Shown: in pieces, positions 18,336-27,951 of the stretch
Numbering within the stretch: the first letter of the stretch is position 1
How the letters are laid out: the number at the start of each line of letters is the position of its first letter
From: Chryseobacterium sp. Bi04
GTDB lineage: Bacteria; Bacteroidota; Bacteroidia; Flavobacteriales; Weeksellaceae
Reading direction: 5' to 3'
Length of the DNA: 64,000 nt
Assembly: GCF_918698085.1 (NCBI RefSeq)
Contig: NZ_CAKKLP010000008.1
Coordinates: 1 to 64,000, forward strand
Notes under the pieces: generated by a model
Seen by the model: the letters and a program-made list of their open reading frames with translations, nothing else
The model's database searches: none
What the model was told of the DNA's origin: nothing
Translations under genes and position numbers: made by a program

Positions 18336-19598
18336 TTATTGAATATCGACTACATACATCGTTCCTTTGTCTACTTTTCCTGTTTTAGGAAGAATTTTGG
18401 CTTTAGGATTTCCGTTTCCATCATCTACCACTCCAAAATCATCATCATTGAAAACGGCCAGTTTATTATTTCCCAAATAAACAATTCCTTCAAACTTATC
18501 ATGCTCATAGCCCAGTTTCGCTACGAGATCTACTGCAAGGCTTTTAGAAACAGGTTTTATTCCGGCATTTGTAATCTCATCCCAGGTACTCTGTTCCAAT
18601 GCTTTATTATTAATTTTCATTCCGTCTACAGCCGCCAGGTCTGTTCCATTAACGTCTGTAGCTCCGGATATATTGATTCTGTATACTTTTTTTATTCCTC
18701 CCTGTGTTCCGAAATTTCCGTCTCTTTCAATCACCAGGAATTCATTATTACTTAATGCTGTAATATCACAAACCGAATCAGAAGCTCCGCCATCCTGTTT
18801 GTATACATACTGTTTCGTTTGCCCTGTAATAATATCGAATGTTACGATTCTTGTTAATGTAGTATTGGTTGCCAATGCTTTAGTGGGAACCAGCATCATC
18901 GACTGTATTGTTCCTACCAGTGTTCTTCCATCCGGAGTGATACAAAGTCCTTCCATACCTCTGTTGGCCCTTCTTTTGGCTAAAACTGCAGGGAGTTTTC
19001 TTGTTCCTGTATTCACTCCAATTGGGCTTATCCTTTCCATCTCTACTCCTTCTGCACTATAATGAACGATATGCGGACCATATTCATCAGAAACCCAGAA
19101 TGTTCCATCCGGAGCTGCCACAATACTTTCACTGTCCAGACCATATGTATCTGTTCCTAACACATTTCCTGAAGCATCATAAGCTACTTCACCGGTACTC
19201 CCCATTCCTATAGGATTTGGAAGTCCTGTGATAGGCTGCCCTGCCGGATTTTTAAGTTTAATATATTGAATGACCTCAATATTACCTTCAGCATTGATCT
19301 TAAAATGCATAATCGTTGGGGTAAAATTAGGGGCAAGAAATTTTTTACCGCTTAAGTAGTCTGTATTCGGACCACGGTCTGTAATGACATAAAATTCTCC
19401 TTTTCTTGTAGGATGGGCCGCTGCTCCGGATCCAAATCCTCCGTTGAGCACATCTACTCCATTGATAGTAGCCAATTTTGAAAAAGCAAATTCCTGTGGA
19501 AGCTTAGAATAATTAATCTCCTGGTTACTGGTGGTGTCATCATCTTTACAGGATGCCAGCGCCGTTAACACAAATGCGGATAGTAGCAGTCTTTTCAT
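18336..19598 (-). CDS. Surface lipoprotein, esterase-like/phytase-like beta-propeller
   Basis: The signal peptide ends in the lipobox LASC, and the mature start CKDDD fits the Bacteroidota lipoprotein export signal, so the protein is probably on the outer face of the outer membrane. The body (GGFGSGAAAHPTRKGEFYVITDRGPN; VSDEYGPHIVHYS; RRANRGMEGLCITPDG) matches the esterase-like domain family related to phytases. The substrate is unknown. A -7-like box TATTTTCG lies at 19623-19616 upstream. Confidence 0.85.
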   Translation of the reverse strand: MKRLLLSAFVLTALASCKDDDTTSNQEINYSKLPQEFAFSKLATINGVDVLNGGFGSGAAAHPTRKGEFYVITDRGPNTDYLSGKKFLAPNFTPTIMHFKINAEGNIEVIQYIKLKNPAGQPITGLPNPIGMGSTGEVAYDASGNVLGTDTYGLDSESIVAAPDGTFWVSDEYGPHIVHYSAEGVEMERISPIGVNTGTRKLPAVLAKRRANRGMEGLCITPDGRTLVGTIQSMMLVPTKALATNTTLTRIVTFDIITGQTKQYVYKQDGGASDSVCDITALSNNEFLVIERDGNFGTQGGIKKVYRINISGATDVNGTDLAAVDGMKINNKALEQSTWDEITNAGIKPVSKSLAVDLVAKLGYEHDKFEGIVYLGNNKLAVFNDDDFGVVDDGNGNPKAKILPKTGKVDKGTMYVVDIQ

Positions 19599-19855
19599 AT
19601 TCTCTTTTATGGCTGCGAAAATATAAATTGATTGTAAACTGATCTTGAATATAATGATAATTGTATTTTAACAATGGAACCATGAAAATGAATTTAATAT
19701 AAACAGTAAAACTTTCGGTTTCAATCCGAAAACCTAACAAGATCTTTAATTTAATTATCAATTCAAAAAAACATAGCTTTAAAAGCTATTCAGCTTCAGG
19801 AGAAATATAAAAACTGAAATATAATTCACAAAACAGGATACAAAAATTTATATGA

Positions 19856-19863
19856 TATATTTG
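19856..19863 (+). promoter_or_regulatory. -7 box in front of the cobalamin riboswitch
   Basis: TATATTTG followed by C matches TAnnTTTG. Transcription would begin near 19,870, just ahead of the riboswitch. No TTG -33 element is evident. Confidence 0.6.
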
Positions 19864-19871
19864 CAGCGTTT

Positions 19872-20040
19872 TAAGGTTGAACACTGTTCATTAATAGGGA
19901 ATCAAGTGAGAATAAAACTCAATTCTGAGCTGTACCCGCAACTGTAAGCTGTTTTACTTATAGCAAAATACAACCACTGGATTCCTGATCCGGGAAGGTG
20001 TGCTATAGGATGCAAGCCAGGAGACCTGCCTTATCCATTG
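19872..20040 (+). promoter_or_regulatory. Cobalamin (adenosylcobalamin-class) riboswitch
   Basis: Conserved elements occur in order: AATAGGGAA, CCCGCAACTGTAA, and the B12 box GCAAGCCAGGAGACCTGCC at 20012-20030. The aptamer ends about 75-84 bases before the ATG of the next gene. A short hairpin GTGA-TTATTG-TCAC within AGGA...TCCT follows at about 20,049-20,073 and may belong to the expression platform. Cobalamin binding should repress the downstream gene. Confidence 0.93.
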
Positions 20041-20113
20041 TCACTTCAGGATCGTGATTATTGTCACTTTTCCTAAGTAAGTTTCGGGAATAAAACTTTA
20101 ATTTAATTATATC

Positions 20114-21232
20114 ATGAGAAAAATCTATTTTTTTTTCTTACTGCTTTTTATGCAGTTTTTGTCTGCCCAATTTACAGAGAACGACATTAAGTTTTGGGTA
20201 GGAACAGGTTCAAAGAAAGCCTATTTCATTGCAGATTTTAACGATAATAATTCTCCTGCTTCTTATGCATGGGGGTACCGTTTTGATGGTGATAATCTAA
20301 TGGCAGAAGACATGATCAATGCTATTGTTGCGGCAGAGCCTAAAATGGAAGCTGATATTCTTTCAGGATTTCTTTACAGTTTCAAATATAACCACCATGC
20401 TCCAGACACAGATGATTACTGGATACCATGGTTCGGACCAAGTGCGGAAAATATGTCTAATAACAATAATGGTGCAGGTTCTGTTACTTTAACAGACGGG
20501 CTATGGTTTGGTATTACCTATGGATCTGATGATGCCCAGATTGACACTCCGCCATCTACTCCTGTACCCGCTTACAGCTCTCAATGGTATACATCTTCGC
20601 AAATCACCAATTGGATAGGAACAGGAAGTAATAAAAGCCTGGTAGTGGTTGATTTTGGCACCAATCAGTCAAACGGAAATGCAGATTCTTTTGTGTTTGG
20701 AATTAAATATAACGGAAACATCACAGCCGAGCAGGCCTTACAGCTGATCCGGTCTCAAGCCGCTTATTTTAATTTTACCACATCAAACAGCCAGATTTCT
20801 GCTCTGTCACTGAATAATTTTACCGGAAACGCCGCAGGGGCAGACAGTTGGAAATTATATAAAGGTAAAGACCTCTCAAGCTGGCAAAAGAAGTCTGAAC
20901 TTTCTCAGATTCAGCTAGCCAATAATGACTGGATGGGTATAAGCTTCGGACAGAGAAGACCATTTACCCCTACGGAAGCAGCCGATTCTATGCTGGGAGC
21001 TTCTTCTGTCACAAAGAAAAAATTCAGTATTCATCCTAATCCTGCAAATGATTTTATCCAGATCGAATCCATTGAAAAATATAAAGAAATAAATATCTAC
21101 TCTTCTTTAGGCCAAAAAGTAATCACTTCCCAAGCCACAAAAATTGATATTCATTCTTTGAATTCAGGTGTTTATTTTGTTGAGATAAAGACAGCAGATA
21201 CTTCAACCATCCATAAGATCATCAAGAAGTAG
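20114..21232 (+). CDS. T9SS-secreted surface protein under B12 control
   Basis: A signal peptide (residues 1-18, ending LSAQ) is followed by two related domains: WVGTGSKKAYFIADF...WGYRFDG near residue 28 and WIGTGSNKSLVVVDF...FGIKYNG near residue 170. The last about 75 residues form a type A T9SS sorting domain (FSIHPNPANDFIQI...GVYFVEI). The riboswitch implies a role in cobalamin acquisition, probably binding at the cell surface like the BtuG/BtuH proteins of Bacteroides; homology to those is not shown here. It is a single-gene transcript with its own terminator. Confidence 0.8.
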   Translation: MRKIYFFFLLLFMQFLSAQFTENDIKFWVGTGSKKAYFIADFNDNNSPASYAWGYRFDGDNLMAEDMINAIVAAEPKMEADILSGFLYSFKYNHHAPDTDDYWIPWFGPSAENMSNNNNGAGSVTLTDGLWFGITYGSDDAQIDTPPSTPVPAYSSQWYTSSQITNWIGTGSNKSLVVVDFGTNQSNGNADSFVFGIKYNGNITAEQALQLIRSQAAYFNFTTSNSQISALSLNNFTGNAAGADSWKLYKGKDLSSWQKKSELSQIQLANNDWMGISFGQRRPFTPTEAADSMLGASSVTKKKFSIHPNPANDFIQIESIEKYKEINIYSSLGQKVITSQATKIDIHSLNSGVYFVEIKTADTSTIHKIIKK

Positions 21233-21273
21233 AACATCCTATGTGAAATGCTTTTTCATACAATGATAAAACA

Positions 21274-21303
21274 AAAAAACGCACCGTATTGGTGCGTTTT
21301 TTC
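21274..21303. terminator. Bidirectional terminator
   Basis: A perfect stem AAAAAACGCACC / GGTGCGTTTTTT with a GTATT loop lies between the convergent T9SS gene and clpP. Confidence 0.92.
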
Positions 21304-21319
21304 CGATTTTTAGCATCGA

Positions 21320-22006
21320 TTATTTTTTCTCTGTTGATCTCTGTAAAACCTCATCTACCATTCCGTAGCCTTTAGCTTCTTCAGAAGTCATCCAATAGTC
21401 TCTGTCAGAAGATTTTTCAACCCACTCGTAAGTTTGTCCTGAATGATGACCAATAATCTCATAAAGCTCCTGCTTTAATTTCAACATCTCTCTTAAGTTG
21501 ATTTCCATATCAGAAGCAACACCCTGTGCACCTCCTGAAGGCTGGTGAATCATTACTCTTGAATGTTTAAGAGCAGAACGTTTTCCTTTTTCTCCTGCCA
21601 CTAATAATACAGCTCCCATTGAAGCAGCCATACCTGTACAGATTGTTGCTACATCCGGCTTAATGATCTGCATAGTGTCATAAATTCCTAATCCGGCATA
21701 AACACTACCTCCCGGAGAGTTGATGTAGATCTGAATATCTTTTGACGGATCAGCACTTTCTAAGAATAAAAGCTGAGCCGTAACAATATTAGCTACCTGA
21801 TCGTCAATTCCTGTTCCCAGGAAAATAATCCTGTCCATCATCAAACGGGAGAAAACGTCCATCTGAGCAACGTTTAATCTTCTTTCTTCCATGATGTACG
21901 GTGTAAGATTCGTTGGGCCATACATTCCCATATACTGATCGGTAACCAAACCGTTGTTTCCTAAATGTTTTACAGAGAAATCTCTGAAGTCCTTTTTAAT
22001 GTCCAT
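21320..22006 (-). CDS. clpP: ATP-dependent Clp protease proteolytic subunit
   Basis: This serine protease forms the tetradecameric ClpP chamber and works with ClpX/ClpC. The catalytic Ser is in GMAASMGAV near residue 118 and the His in SRVMIHQPSGG near residue 143. The length is 228 aa. It is flanked by a bidirectional terminator and by dnaG upstream on the same strand, separated by 112 bases. Confidence 0.97.
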   Translation of the reverse strand: MDIKKDFRDFSVKHLGNNGLVTDQYMGMYGPTNLTPYIMEERRLNVAQMDVFSRLMMDRIIFLGTGIDDQVANIVTAQLLFLESADPSKDIQIYINSPGGSVYAGLGIYDTMQIIKPDVATICTGMAASMGAVLLVAGEKGKRSALKHSRVMIHQPSGGAQGVASDMEINLREMLKLKQELYEIIGHHSGQTYEWVEKSSDRDYWMTSEEAKGYGMVDEVLQRSTEKK

Positions 22007-22118
22007 ATTTATATTATGTATTATTTTAACAAATATTCTCGAAGTTTAAATTACAATATTTATTCCTAAAATTTTATGAGACTTTTTGTCACAGAACAGG
22101 AATATATCTGTCCATAAA

Positions 22119-24104
22119 CTATCTGTTTCTGCCGCCATAGATCCCTTTAATCGGTGAATACTCGATAATAGCACTCAACCGTATGGAAGCCTGCTTCAAC
22201 AGGGTAATTTTTTTGATCAGATCATAGTATTTGGTCTCATCATTATCACTGTACCGGTCTAGCTCTTTTGCCGTTTCTTTTATCAGATAATCAATATATC
22301 TGTATTTATGCAACAATACATCACCTCTTACCTGATCTGCCACTTTATCACCATAATTGGGAGGATAAATATTCCTCGATGCCCAGTTTTCAAGATCATC
22401 GAGAGGAATCAACGCATCAACAACCTTTGTGGTAATGTCTTCATCCATAAAAGATACAAAAAAGTTCCCACTTCTAAGCTCTTCTTTTTGAATTCCTTCT
22501 TTTACCTGATTAATGATAATTTCGTTTTCTTTTACTAAAAATGTATATTGTTCTTCTTCAAAATGATGAAGAATTTCTTCAATAACAGTGATCTGATACT
22601 CTTCATTATTATCAGTAGTTCTTTTCAGAACAATATCTCCAAACATCAGCATATGGTCCACAAGTTTGTTCTCCATAAACAGAACATCATACAGAAAGGG
22701 ATCTTCTTTCTCCTTATCCAAAGGAACGATCTCCATCTTTGGAACAGCCGTTTCTTTCTGCTGTTGCTGAACATGGTGGGTCTGATTCTGTGTAATCTGT
22801 TTCTGAACATCAAGCTCATTGAAAAGACTCTGCTCAGAAAGACCAAACTTATTGGATACTTCTTTAAGGTATACTTCCCTTTTCAGCGCATTCTGAACGA
22901 AGGAAACCGACTTTACAATATTCCGTATAGCCTCCGCTTTTTTGATAGGATCGGTACCGGCATCTTTTAACAGGATCTCAGCCTTAAAATCGATAAAATC
23001 CATCGCTTCATTTTCGATGTATTTTTCAACGTAGTCCTGTGGATGTTTTCGGGCAAAAGAATCGGGATCATCTCCATCCGGGAAAAGCAATACACGGATA
23101 TTCATTCCTTCGGTCAAAAGCATATCAATACTTCGGAAACTGGCTTTAATTCCCGCGTTGTCACCATCAAAAAGAATGGTTACATTTTCCGTAAGTCTTT
23201 TGATCAGTTTGATCTGTTCTGTAGTCAGGGAAGTTCCGGAACTTGCCACTACGTTTTCAATCCCGGACATATGAAGTGAAATCACATCCATATACCCTTC
23301 CACCAAAAGACAGGTATTCTTTCTCGAAATGGCCTGTTTGCTCTGGTTTAATCCATAAAGGACATTAGATTTATGGTAGATCTCTGTTTCCGGGGAATTG
23401 AGATATTTGGCTGTTTTGACATTATTTTTAAGGATTCTGGCTCCAAAACCTAAAACCCTTCCTGAAAAACTGTGAATCGGAAAAATAACCCTTTCCCGGA
23501 AGCGGTCTATTCCTGCCGGAGCATTTTCAGGGAAAATAGAAAGCCCAGATTTCTCCAGAATTTCTTTAGAATATCCTTTCTCTTCTGCATACGCTGTAAA
23601 AGCATTTTTCTTTTCAGGAGAATATCCCAGCTGGAATTTCTTGATGATATCATCTTTAAGCTCACGCTCTTTAAAATAAGCCAGTCCGATACTTCTTCCA
23701 TCTTCAGCATCCCAAAGAATTTCTTGAAAATAATTATTGGCAACTTCGTGGATTTTATACAGAAGATCTTTCTCTGTCTGGGCATGTTTGGCTTCTTCGG
23801 AAATTTCACGGAGATCTTCTTCAATTTCAATTCCGTACTTCTTGGCTGCATGGCGAAGTGCTTCAGGATAGGTAAAATTTTCAATTTCCATCAGGAAAGA
23901 GATAGCTGTTCCTCCTTTACCTGTTGAGAAATCCTTCCAGATCTGTTTACTTGGTGAAACTACAAAACTTGGAGATTTTTCCTCATGGAATGGGCTGAGC
24001 CCTTTAAAGTTAGACCCCGCTCTTTTCAACTGCACATATTCACCCACAATCTCTTCTACCCTGATTGTGGAGAATATTTTATCTATCGTCTGCTTAGAAA
24101 TCAT
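22119..24104 (-). CDS. dnaG: DNA primase with degenerate zinc-ribbon
   Basis: The primase makes RNA primers for replication. The order is an N-terminal CHC2-type domain (residues 1-100), the TOPRIM catalytic core (LVEGYMDVISLH near residue 265 and ILFDGDNAGIKA near residue 310), and a C-terminal helicase-binding region. In the N-terminal domain the usual CPFH...KCFGCG ligands read SPFH...KDFSTG, so three of the four zinc ligands (all cysteines) are replaced and only His remains. The rest of the fold is well conserved, so the gene is functional rather than decayed. Confidence 0.95.
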   Translation of the reverse strand: MISKQTIDKIFSTIRVEEIVGEYVQLKRAGSNFKGLSPFHEEKSPSFVVSPSKQIWKDFSTGKGGTAISFLMEIENFTYPEALRHAAKKYGIEIEEDLREISEEAKHAQTEKDLLYKIHEVANNYFQEILWDAEDGRSIGLAYFKERELKDDIIKKFQLGYSPEKKNAFTAYAEEKGYSKEILEKSGLSIFPENAPAGIDRFRERVIFPIHSFSGRVLGFGARILKNNVKTAKYLNSPETEIYHKSNVLYGLNQSKQAISRKNTCLLVEGYMDVISLHMSGIENVVASSGTSLTTEQIKLIKRLTENVTILFDGDNAGIKASFRSIDMLLTEGMNIRVLLFPDGDDPDSFARKHPQDYVEKYIENEAMDFIDFKAEILLKDAGTDPIKKAEAIRNIVKSVSFVQNALKREVYLKEVSNKFGLSEQSLFNELDVQKQITQNQTHHVQQQQKETAVPKMEIVPLDKEKEDPFLYDVLFMENKLVDHMLMFGDIVLKRTTDNNEEYQITVIEEILHHFEEEQYTFLVKENEIIINQVKEGIQKEELRSGNFFVSFMDEDITTKVVDALIPLDDLENWASRNIYPPNYGDKVADQVRGDVLLHKYRYIDYLIKETAKELDRYSDNDETKYYDLIKKITLLKQASIRLSAIIEYSPIKGIYGGRNR

Positions 24105-24288
24105 GATGTAAAATTAAGTATTTTTATAGAGAAGTCGGAAGTTTTGAGTGAGGTACTTTTGGAAATATTATGGGAATGAGGTTTGAGATTCGGCATAAAG
24201 AGGTACGGGATTCGAAGTGCGGATTTCAGGATCAGTAATCTAAAATATTTGTTCCTGTATAATATATAATGTATAACTTCTAGCACCC

Positions 24289-24337
24289 AACTCTTAACTC
24301 TTAACTCTTAACTCTTAATTCTTAGCTCTTAACTCTT
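24289..24337. repeat. 7-bp tandem repeat (AACTCTT), 7 units
   Basis: Seven consecutive heptads: four AACTCTT, then AATTCTT, AGCTCTT and AACTCTT. It lies in the 338-base gap between the divergent dnaG and tsaE genes. The rest of that gap holds only a -7 box TATTTTTG at 24421-24428 for tsaE. It is the reverse complement of the AAGAGnn heptads found elsewhere. Confidence 0.9.
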
Positions 24338-24442
24338 TATCAATATCCAAAGCCAACCTCCTACCTGGCTAGCATCTAATATTTATTCCTTTCCCTCACT
24401 TTCTCAAACTTAAATTTCATTATTTTTGTAGCAAATTAGCTT

Positions 24443-24850
24443 ATGCAATTCACTATACATACAATCGAAGACTGGCAGGAAGTTGTGGATACTGTTTTTC
24501 CTGAATTAAAATATAACATTCTTTTACTGAAGGGAAATCTGGGAGCCGGAAAAACCACTTTCACACAGTTTTTGCTTAAAAATCTGGGCAGTGAGGATGA
24601 GGTCAACTCACCTACCTACTCTATTGTCAATGAATACAGTACTTCAAAAGGGAAGGTATACCACTTTGATCTGTATCGCTTAAAAAACGTTGAAGAAGTC
24701 TATGATATTGGTATTGAAGAATATCTGGATAACTCTTTTTTGTGCATCATTGAATGGCCGGAAGTCTATGAAGAAGAGCTTTACGGGCTCAAGTACCATA
24801 CAATGAGCATTCTGAATACAGGCGAGCACAGAGAAGTTTCATTCGATTAA
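24443..24850 (+). CDS. tsaE: tRNA threonylcarbamoyladenosine biosynthesis ATPase
   Basis: TsaE is the ATPase partner of TsaB/TsaD for t6A37 modification of ANN-decoding tRNAs. The Walker A motif is GNLGAGKTTFTQ near residue 33; the switch and Walker B regions appear as VNSPTYSIVNEY, HFDLYRLK and IIEWPE. At 135 aa it is full length. A -7 box TATTTTTG at 24421 gives a very short 5' leader. Confidence 0.95.
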   Translation: MQFTIHTIEDWQEVVDTVFPELKYNILLLKGNLGAGKTTFTQFLLKNLGSEDEVNSPTYSIVNEYSTSKGKVYHFDLYRLKNVEEVYDIGIEEYLDNSFLCIIEWPEVYEEELYGLKYHTMSILNTGEHREVSFD

Positions 24851-24915
24851 ATATTATGTATCTTTGCTTCTTAAATCAGTATTAAAATAATAATCTGTAA
24901 GACATAATTTAAAGG

Positions 24916-26106
24916 ATGAGTACAAATATTTTTACTCCTTTCACAGAAGAAGAATTGATGCCGAAAGAGGAAAAATTGGAGGTTATAAAAAAGGGGAAAC
25001 AATTCAGTATTGGAATTCCTAAAGAAACCTGTTTAAATGAAAGGAGAACTTGCATTACTCCGGACGCTGTACAGGTGCTGGTAGAACACGGCCATGAGAT
25101 TATCATAGAATCAGGAGCCGGACAAGGATCATTTTTTACCGATTTACAGTATTCTGAATCTGGAGCAAAGATCACTAATGATCCCAAAGAAGCCTTCGGA
25201 CAGGATCTTATTTTAAAGATTAACCCTCCTACCGAAGATGAAATTGATTTTATGAAACCGAATACCTATTTGGTATCAGCACTTCAGATCAATCTTAGGG
25301 ACAAAGAATATTTCTTAAAGCTTGCTGAGAAAAAAATAAATGCCATTGCTTTTGAATTTATTGTTGATGAATACAAACAACTATCTCTTGTAAGGCTCAT
25401 TGGTGAGATTGCAGGATCTGTTTCTATTTTATATGCTTCAGAATTATTAGCCCTGTCCAATGGGTTAATGCTTGGAGGAATTACAGGTGTAAGACCTGCT
25501 GAAGTAGTAGTTCTTGGAGCCGGAATTGTAGGTGAATTTGCTACAAAAGCCGCAATAGGCTTAGGAGCCAGTGTAAAAGTTTTTGACAACTCACTATCCA
25601 AATTAAGAAGACTTCACACCATTGTTGACAGCCGCGTTCCTACATCTATCATTGATCCTAAAGAACTCAGCAAAAGCTTAAGACGTGCTGATGTAGTCAT
25701 CGGAGCTCTTCCAAGATTAAATATGACCCCTATCGTTACTGAGGATATGGTCATGAAGATGAAAAAAGGCAGTGTCATCATTGATATTACTATAGATAAC
25801 GGCAAGGTTATCGAAACATCGGAACTTACCACTATGGAAGATCCGTATATCATCAAACATGGTGTTATTCATTGTGGGTTACCCAACCTTACGTCGAGAA
25901 TGCCCAGAACCACCACAAAAGCAATTTCGAATTTCTTCCTTTCCTATATCCTGAATTATGATGAAGAAGGTGGTTTTGAAAATATGCTGATCCGCAAAAA
26001 TGAAATGAAGCAGAGTTTATATATGTATAAGGGAAGACATACCAAAAAGATCATCTGTGACCGTTTCGGACTTACGTACCACGATATCAATCTTTTAATT
26101 TTCTAA
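24916..26106 (+). CDS. ald: Alanine dehydrogenase
   Basis: This NAD-dependent enzyme interconverts alanine and pyruvate plus ammonia, and belongs to the AlaDH/PNT family. It shows the N-terminal GIPKETCLNERR, the substrate His region and the Rossmann loop VLGAGIVGEFATKAAIGLGA near residue 198. At 396 aa it carries about 30 extra N-terminal residues compared with the usual form, as is common in Bacteroidota. The -7 box TATCTTTG is at 24859-24866. The stop overlaps the next start (TAATG). Confidence 0.9.
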   Translation: MSTNIFTPFTEEELMPKEEKLEVIKKGKQFSIGIPKETCLNERRTCITPDAVQVLVEHGHEIIIESGAGQGSFFTDLQYSESGAKITNDPKEAFGQDLILKINPPTEDEIDFMKPNTYLVSALQINLRDKEYFLKLAEKKINAIAFEFIVDEYKQLSLVRLIGEIAGSVSILYASELLALSNGLMLGGITGVRPAEVVVLGAGIVGEFATKAAIGLGASVKVFDNSLSKLRRLHTIVDSRVPTSIIDPKELSKSLRRADVVIGALPRLNMTPIVTEDMVMKMKKGSVIIDITIDNGKVIETSELTTMEDPYIIKHGVIHCGLPNLTSRMPRTTTKAISNFFLSYILNYDEEGGFENMLIRKNEMKQSLYMYKGRHTKKIICDRFGLTYHDINLLIF

Positions 26107-26477
26107 TGAAAAAATTTAAATTTTATTTAATAGGCTTCATTCCGGGGCTGATTCTTGTATTCTTTATTTTAAACAAAAAGGGAGCCAGCTGTAGTGGTTA
26201 TCTGCCCAACAGCCGTGTCATCGCAGAAACCCTATCCAAAGAATTCAAATATTCCGAAGCGGTTAAGAATGCAATGATCACCAACAAGATTGATGAAAAA
26301 TTTATCAAAGACAGTATCATTACCCACGGAAAGGTAGATTTTGACAGAAGTGATGCACAGAAAAAGCCATGTCCGGCTTACATTATCACCTATCCTGAAA
26401 AGAATCCTACGTATGAGATCGGCTTTGAAAAATGTGAAGAGACAATGACGGTAAACAGTCTGAAAAAGCTTAAATAG
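26106..26477 (+). CDS. Small membrane-anchored hypothetical protein
   Basis: This 123-residue protein has one N-terminal hydrophobic segment (residues 6-22) and a soluble part with three cysteines (GASCSGY, KPCPAY, EKCEE). The middle (KYSEAVKNAMITNKIDEKFIKDSIITHGKVDF) resembles the DUF4258 type seen after alanine dehydrogenase in related genomes, from memory. It overlaps the ald stop by one base, so translation is coupled. Confidence 0.7.
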   Translation: MKKFKFYLIGFIPGLILVFFILNKKGASCSGYLPNSRVIAETLSKEFKYSEAVKNAMITNKIDEKFIKDSIITHGKVDFDRSDAQKKPCPAYIITYPEKNPTYEIGFEKCEETMTVNSLKKLK

Positions 26478-26492
26478 TTTCAATACGATTTT

Positions 26493-27266
26493 ATGGAGGG
26501 CAATTACTACATGATTCATGATTATCTGATATTCATCGGAGTTTTTGCCATTTTCTTTTTTTTAACCACCAGTATTTACCTCTTCAGTCAGCATCAAAAA
26601 CTGAAACAGAGAAATACCAAGTTATCAGAAAGCAATAAAATCATTGAACAGCGATTGAATGAAGTTCGTCTTGAACATATTGGTACCAAGCTGAATCCCC
26701 ATCTTTTTAAAAACATCCTTAATTCAGTTCAGTCACATGCTTACCAGACGTATATGTCTCTGGATAAACTGGCCAATGTTCTGGATTATATTTTATACGA
26801 AAGCAATAATAAGTTTGTAAGTCCAAAAGAAGAGCTCGACTTTGCCTTAAGCCTTATTGAGATCAACAAGATCAAAATAAATCCCCTTTTCGACTTCAGG
26901 ATTAAATCCAGGATCAATAAAACCGATTCTGTATATGAGGAAAAAGTATTTGCCCCGCTCATTTCCGTTGACCTTATAGAAAATGCCTTCAAGCATACCG
27001 ATTTCCTGGCCCAGGATTCTTTTATTTCCATTTATCTGGAACTTGAAAACGGGATGTTTACGATGAAAGTAAGCAATAAAGCATCTTTAAAAAACAGCCT
27101 TACCAAGGAAAAAAGCGGTTTTGGAAGCCAGTCTTTGGATCAAAGGCTTAAAATGATTTACAGCACCTACTACCAACTGGAAAGAAGTTCAAAAAATGGT
27201 ATCTTCACAGCAGAACTAAAAATCAATTTAGGAGAATTCTATGATAAAATGCGTTATTCTGGATGA
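26493..27266 (+). CDS. LytS/YehU-type sensor histidine kinase
   Basis: One N-terminal transmembrane segment (residues 10-30) and a short coiled coil precede the His-kinase domain, whose phospho-accepting histidine lies in LNPHLFKNILNS near residue 71. The ATPase part has DLIENAFKHT (N-box) and SGFGSQSLDQRL (G-box). No extracellular sensor domain is visible, so the signal is unknown. The start may be ATG 26493 or ATG 26511. It overlaps the regulator gene by 26 bases, which marks a two-component pair. Confidence 0.88.
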   Translation: MEGNYYMIHDYLIFIGVFAIFFFLTTSIYLFSQHQKLKQRNTKLSESNKIIEQRLNEVRLEHIGTKLNPHLFKNILNSVQSHAYQTYMSLDKLANVLDYILYESNNKFVSPKEELDFALSLIEINKIKINPLFDFRIKSRINKTDSVYEEKVFAPLISVDLIENAFKHTDFLAQDSFISIYLELENGMFTMKVSNKASLKNSLTKEKSGFGSQSLDQRLKMIYSTYYQLERSSKNGIFTAELKINLGEFYDKMRYSG

Positions 27267-27951
27267 CGAGCTGCTAGCGATCAGCTACCTGAAACTTCTA
27301 TGTGAACAAATTGAAAATGTAGAGGTGGTAAAAGCATTCAACGACCCTAAAATTTTCCTGAACGAAATTGGCCATATCGACTGTAATTTATGTATTCTGG
27401 ATATTGAAATGCCCGGAATGACAGGTCTTCAGGTTGCAGAACTCATCTCAGATTCAAAAAAAATTATTTTCACAACAGCCTATAAAGAATATGCTGCTGA
27501 AGCTTTTGACCTTAATGTAGTGGATTATGTGAGAAAGCCTATCAAAAAAGAACGTCTGATCCAGGCCTTCGAAAAAGCTAAGGAACTGGTAGAAACGCCT
27601 CTTAAAAAAAACTTTATCGAATGGAATACCAACATTGGAAAAACAGTCATCTTTACTGAACAGATTGCTTATATCAAAACATCGGAAATAGACAGCCGGG
27701 ATAAAGATATCACCCTCAATGACGGAACCACGATTGTTTTGAAAAACCTGAACTTTAAAAACCTACTGGAAATGCTTCCTGCAAAAGATTTTGCACAGGT
27801 TAATAAAAAAGAAATTATCGCTCTGGCCTCTATCAAGGTATTTTCAACCAATGAAATTATCAGTACCATCTCTACAGAAGATCATACTTTTCTGAAACTT
27901 CAGATTGGTGAAGCCTATAAAAGCTCATTAATGGAACTCTTTGGAAAATAA
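27241..27951 (+). CDS. LytTR-family response regulator
   Basis: The receiver domain (residues 1-115) has the acidic pair DDE near residue 9, the phospho-acceptor Asp in CILDIEMPGMTG near residue 56 and the Lys in VRKPIKKE. The C-terminal LytTR DNA-binding domain covers residues 135-236. It is the cognate partner of the kinase encoded just upstream, with overlapping frames. Targets are unknown. Confidence 0.92.
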   Translation: MIKCVILDDELLAISYLKLLCEQIENVEVVKAFNDPKIFLNEIGHIDCNLCILDIEMPGMTGLQVAELISDSKKIIFTTAYKEYAAEAFDLNVVDYVRKPIKKERLIQAFEKAKELVETPLKKNFIEWNTNIGKTVIFTEQIAYIKTSEIDSRDKDITLNDGTTIVLKNLNFKNLLEMLPAKDFAQVNKKEIIALASIKVFSTNEIISTISTEDHTFLKLQIGEAYKSSLMELFGK

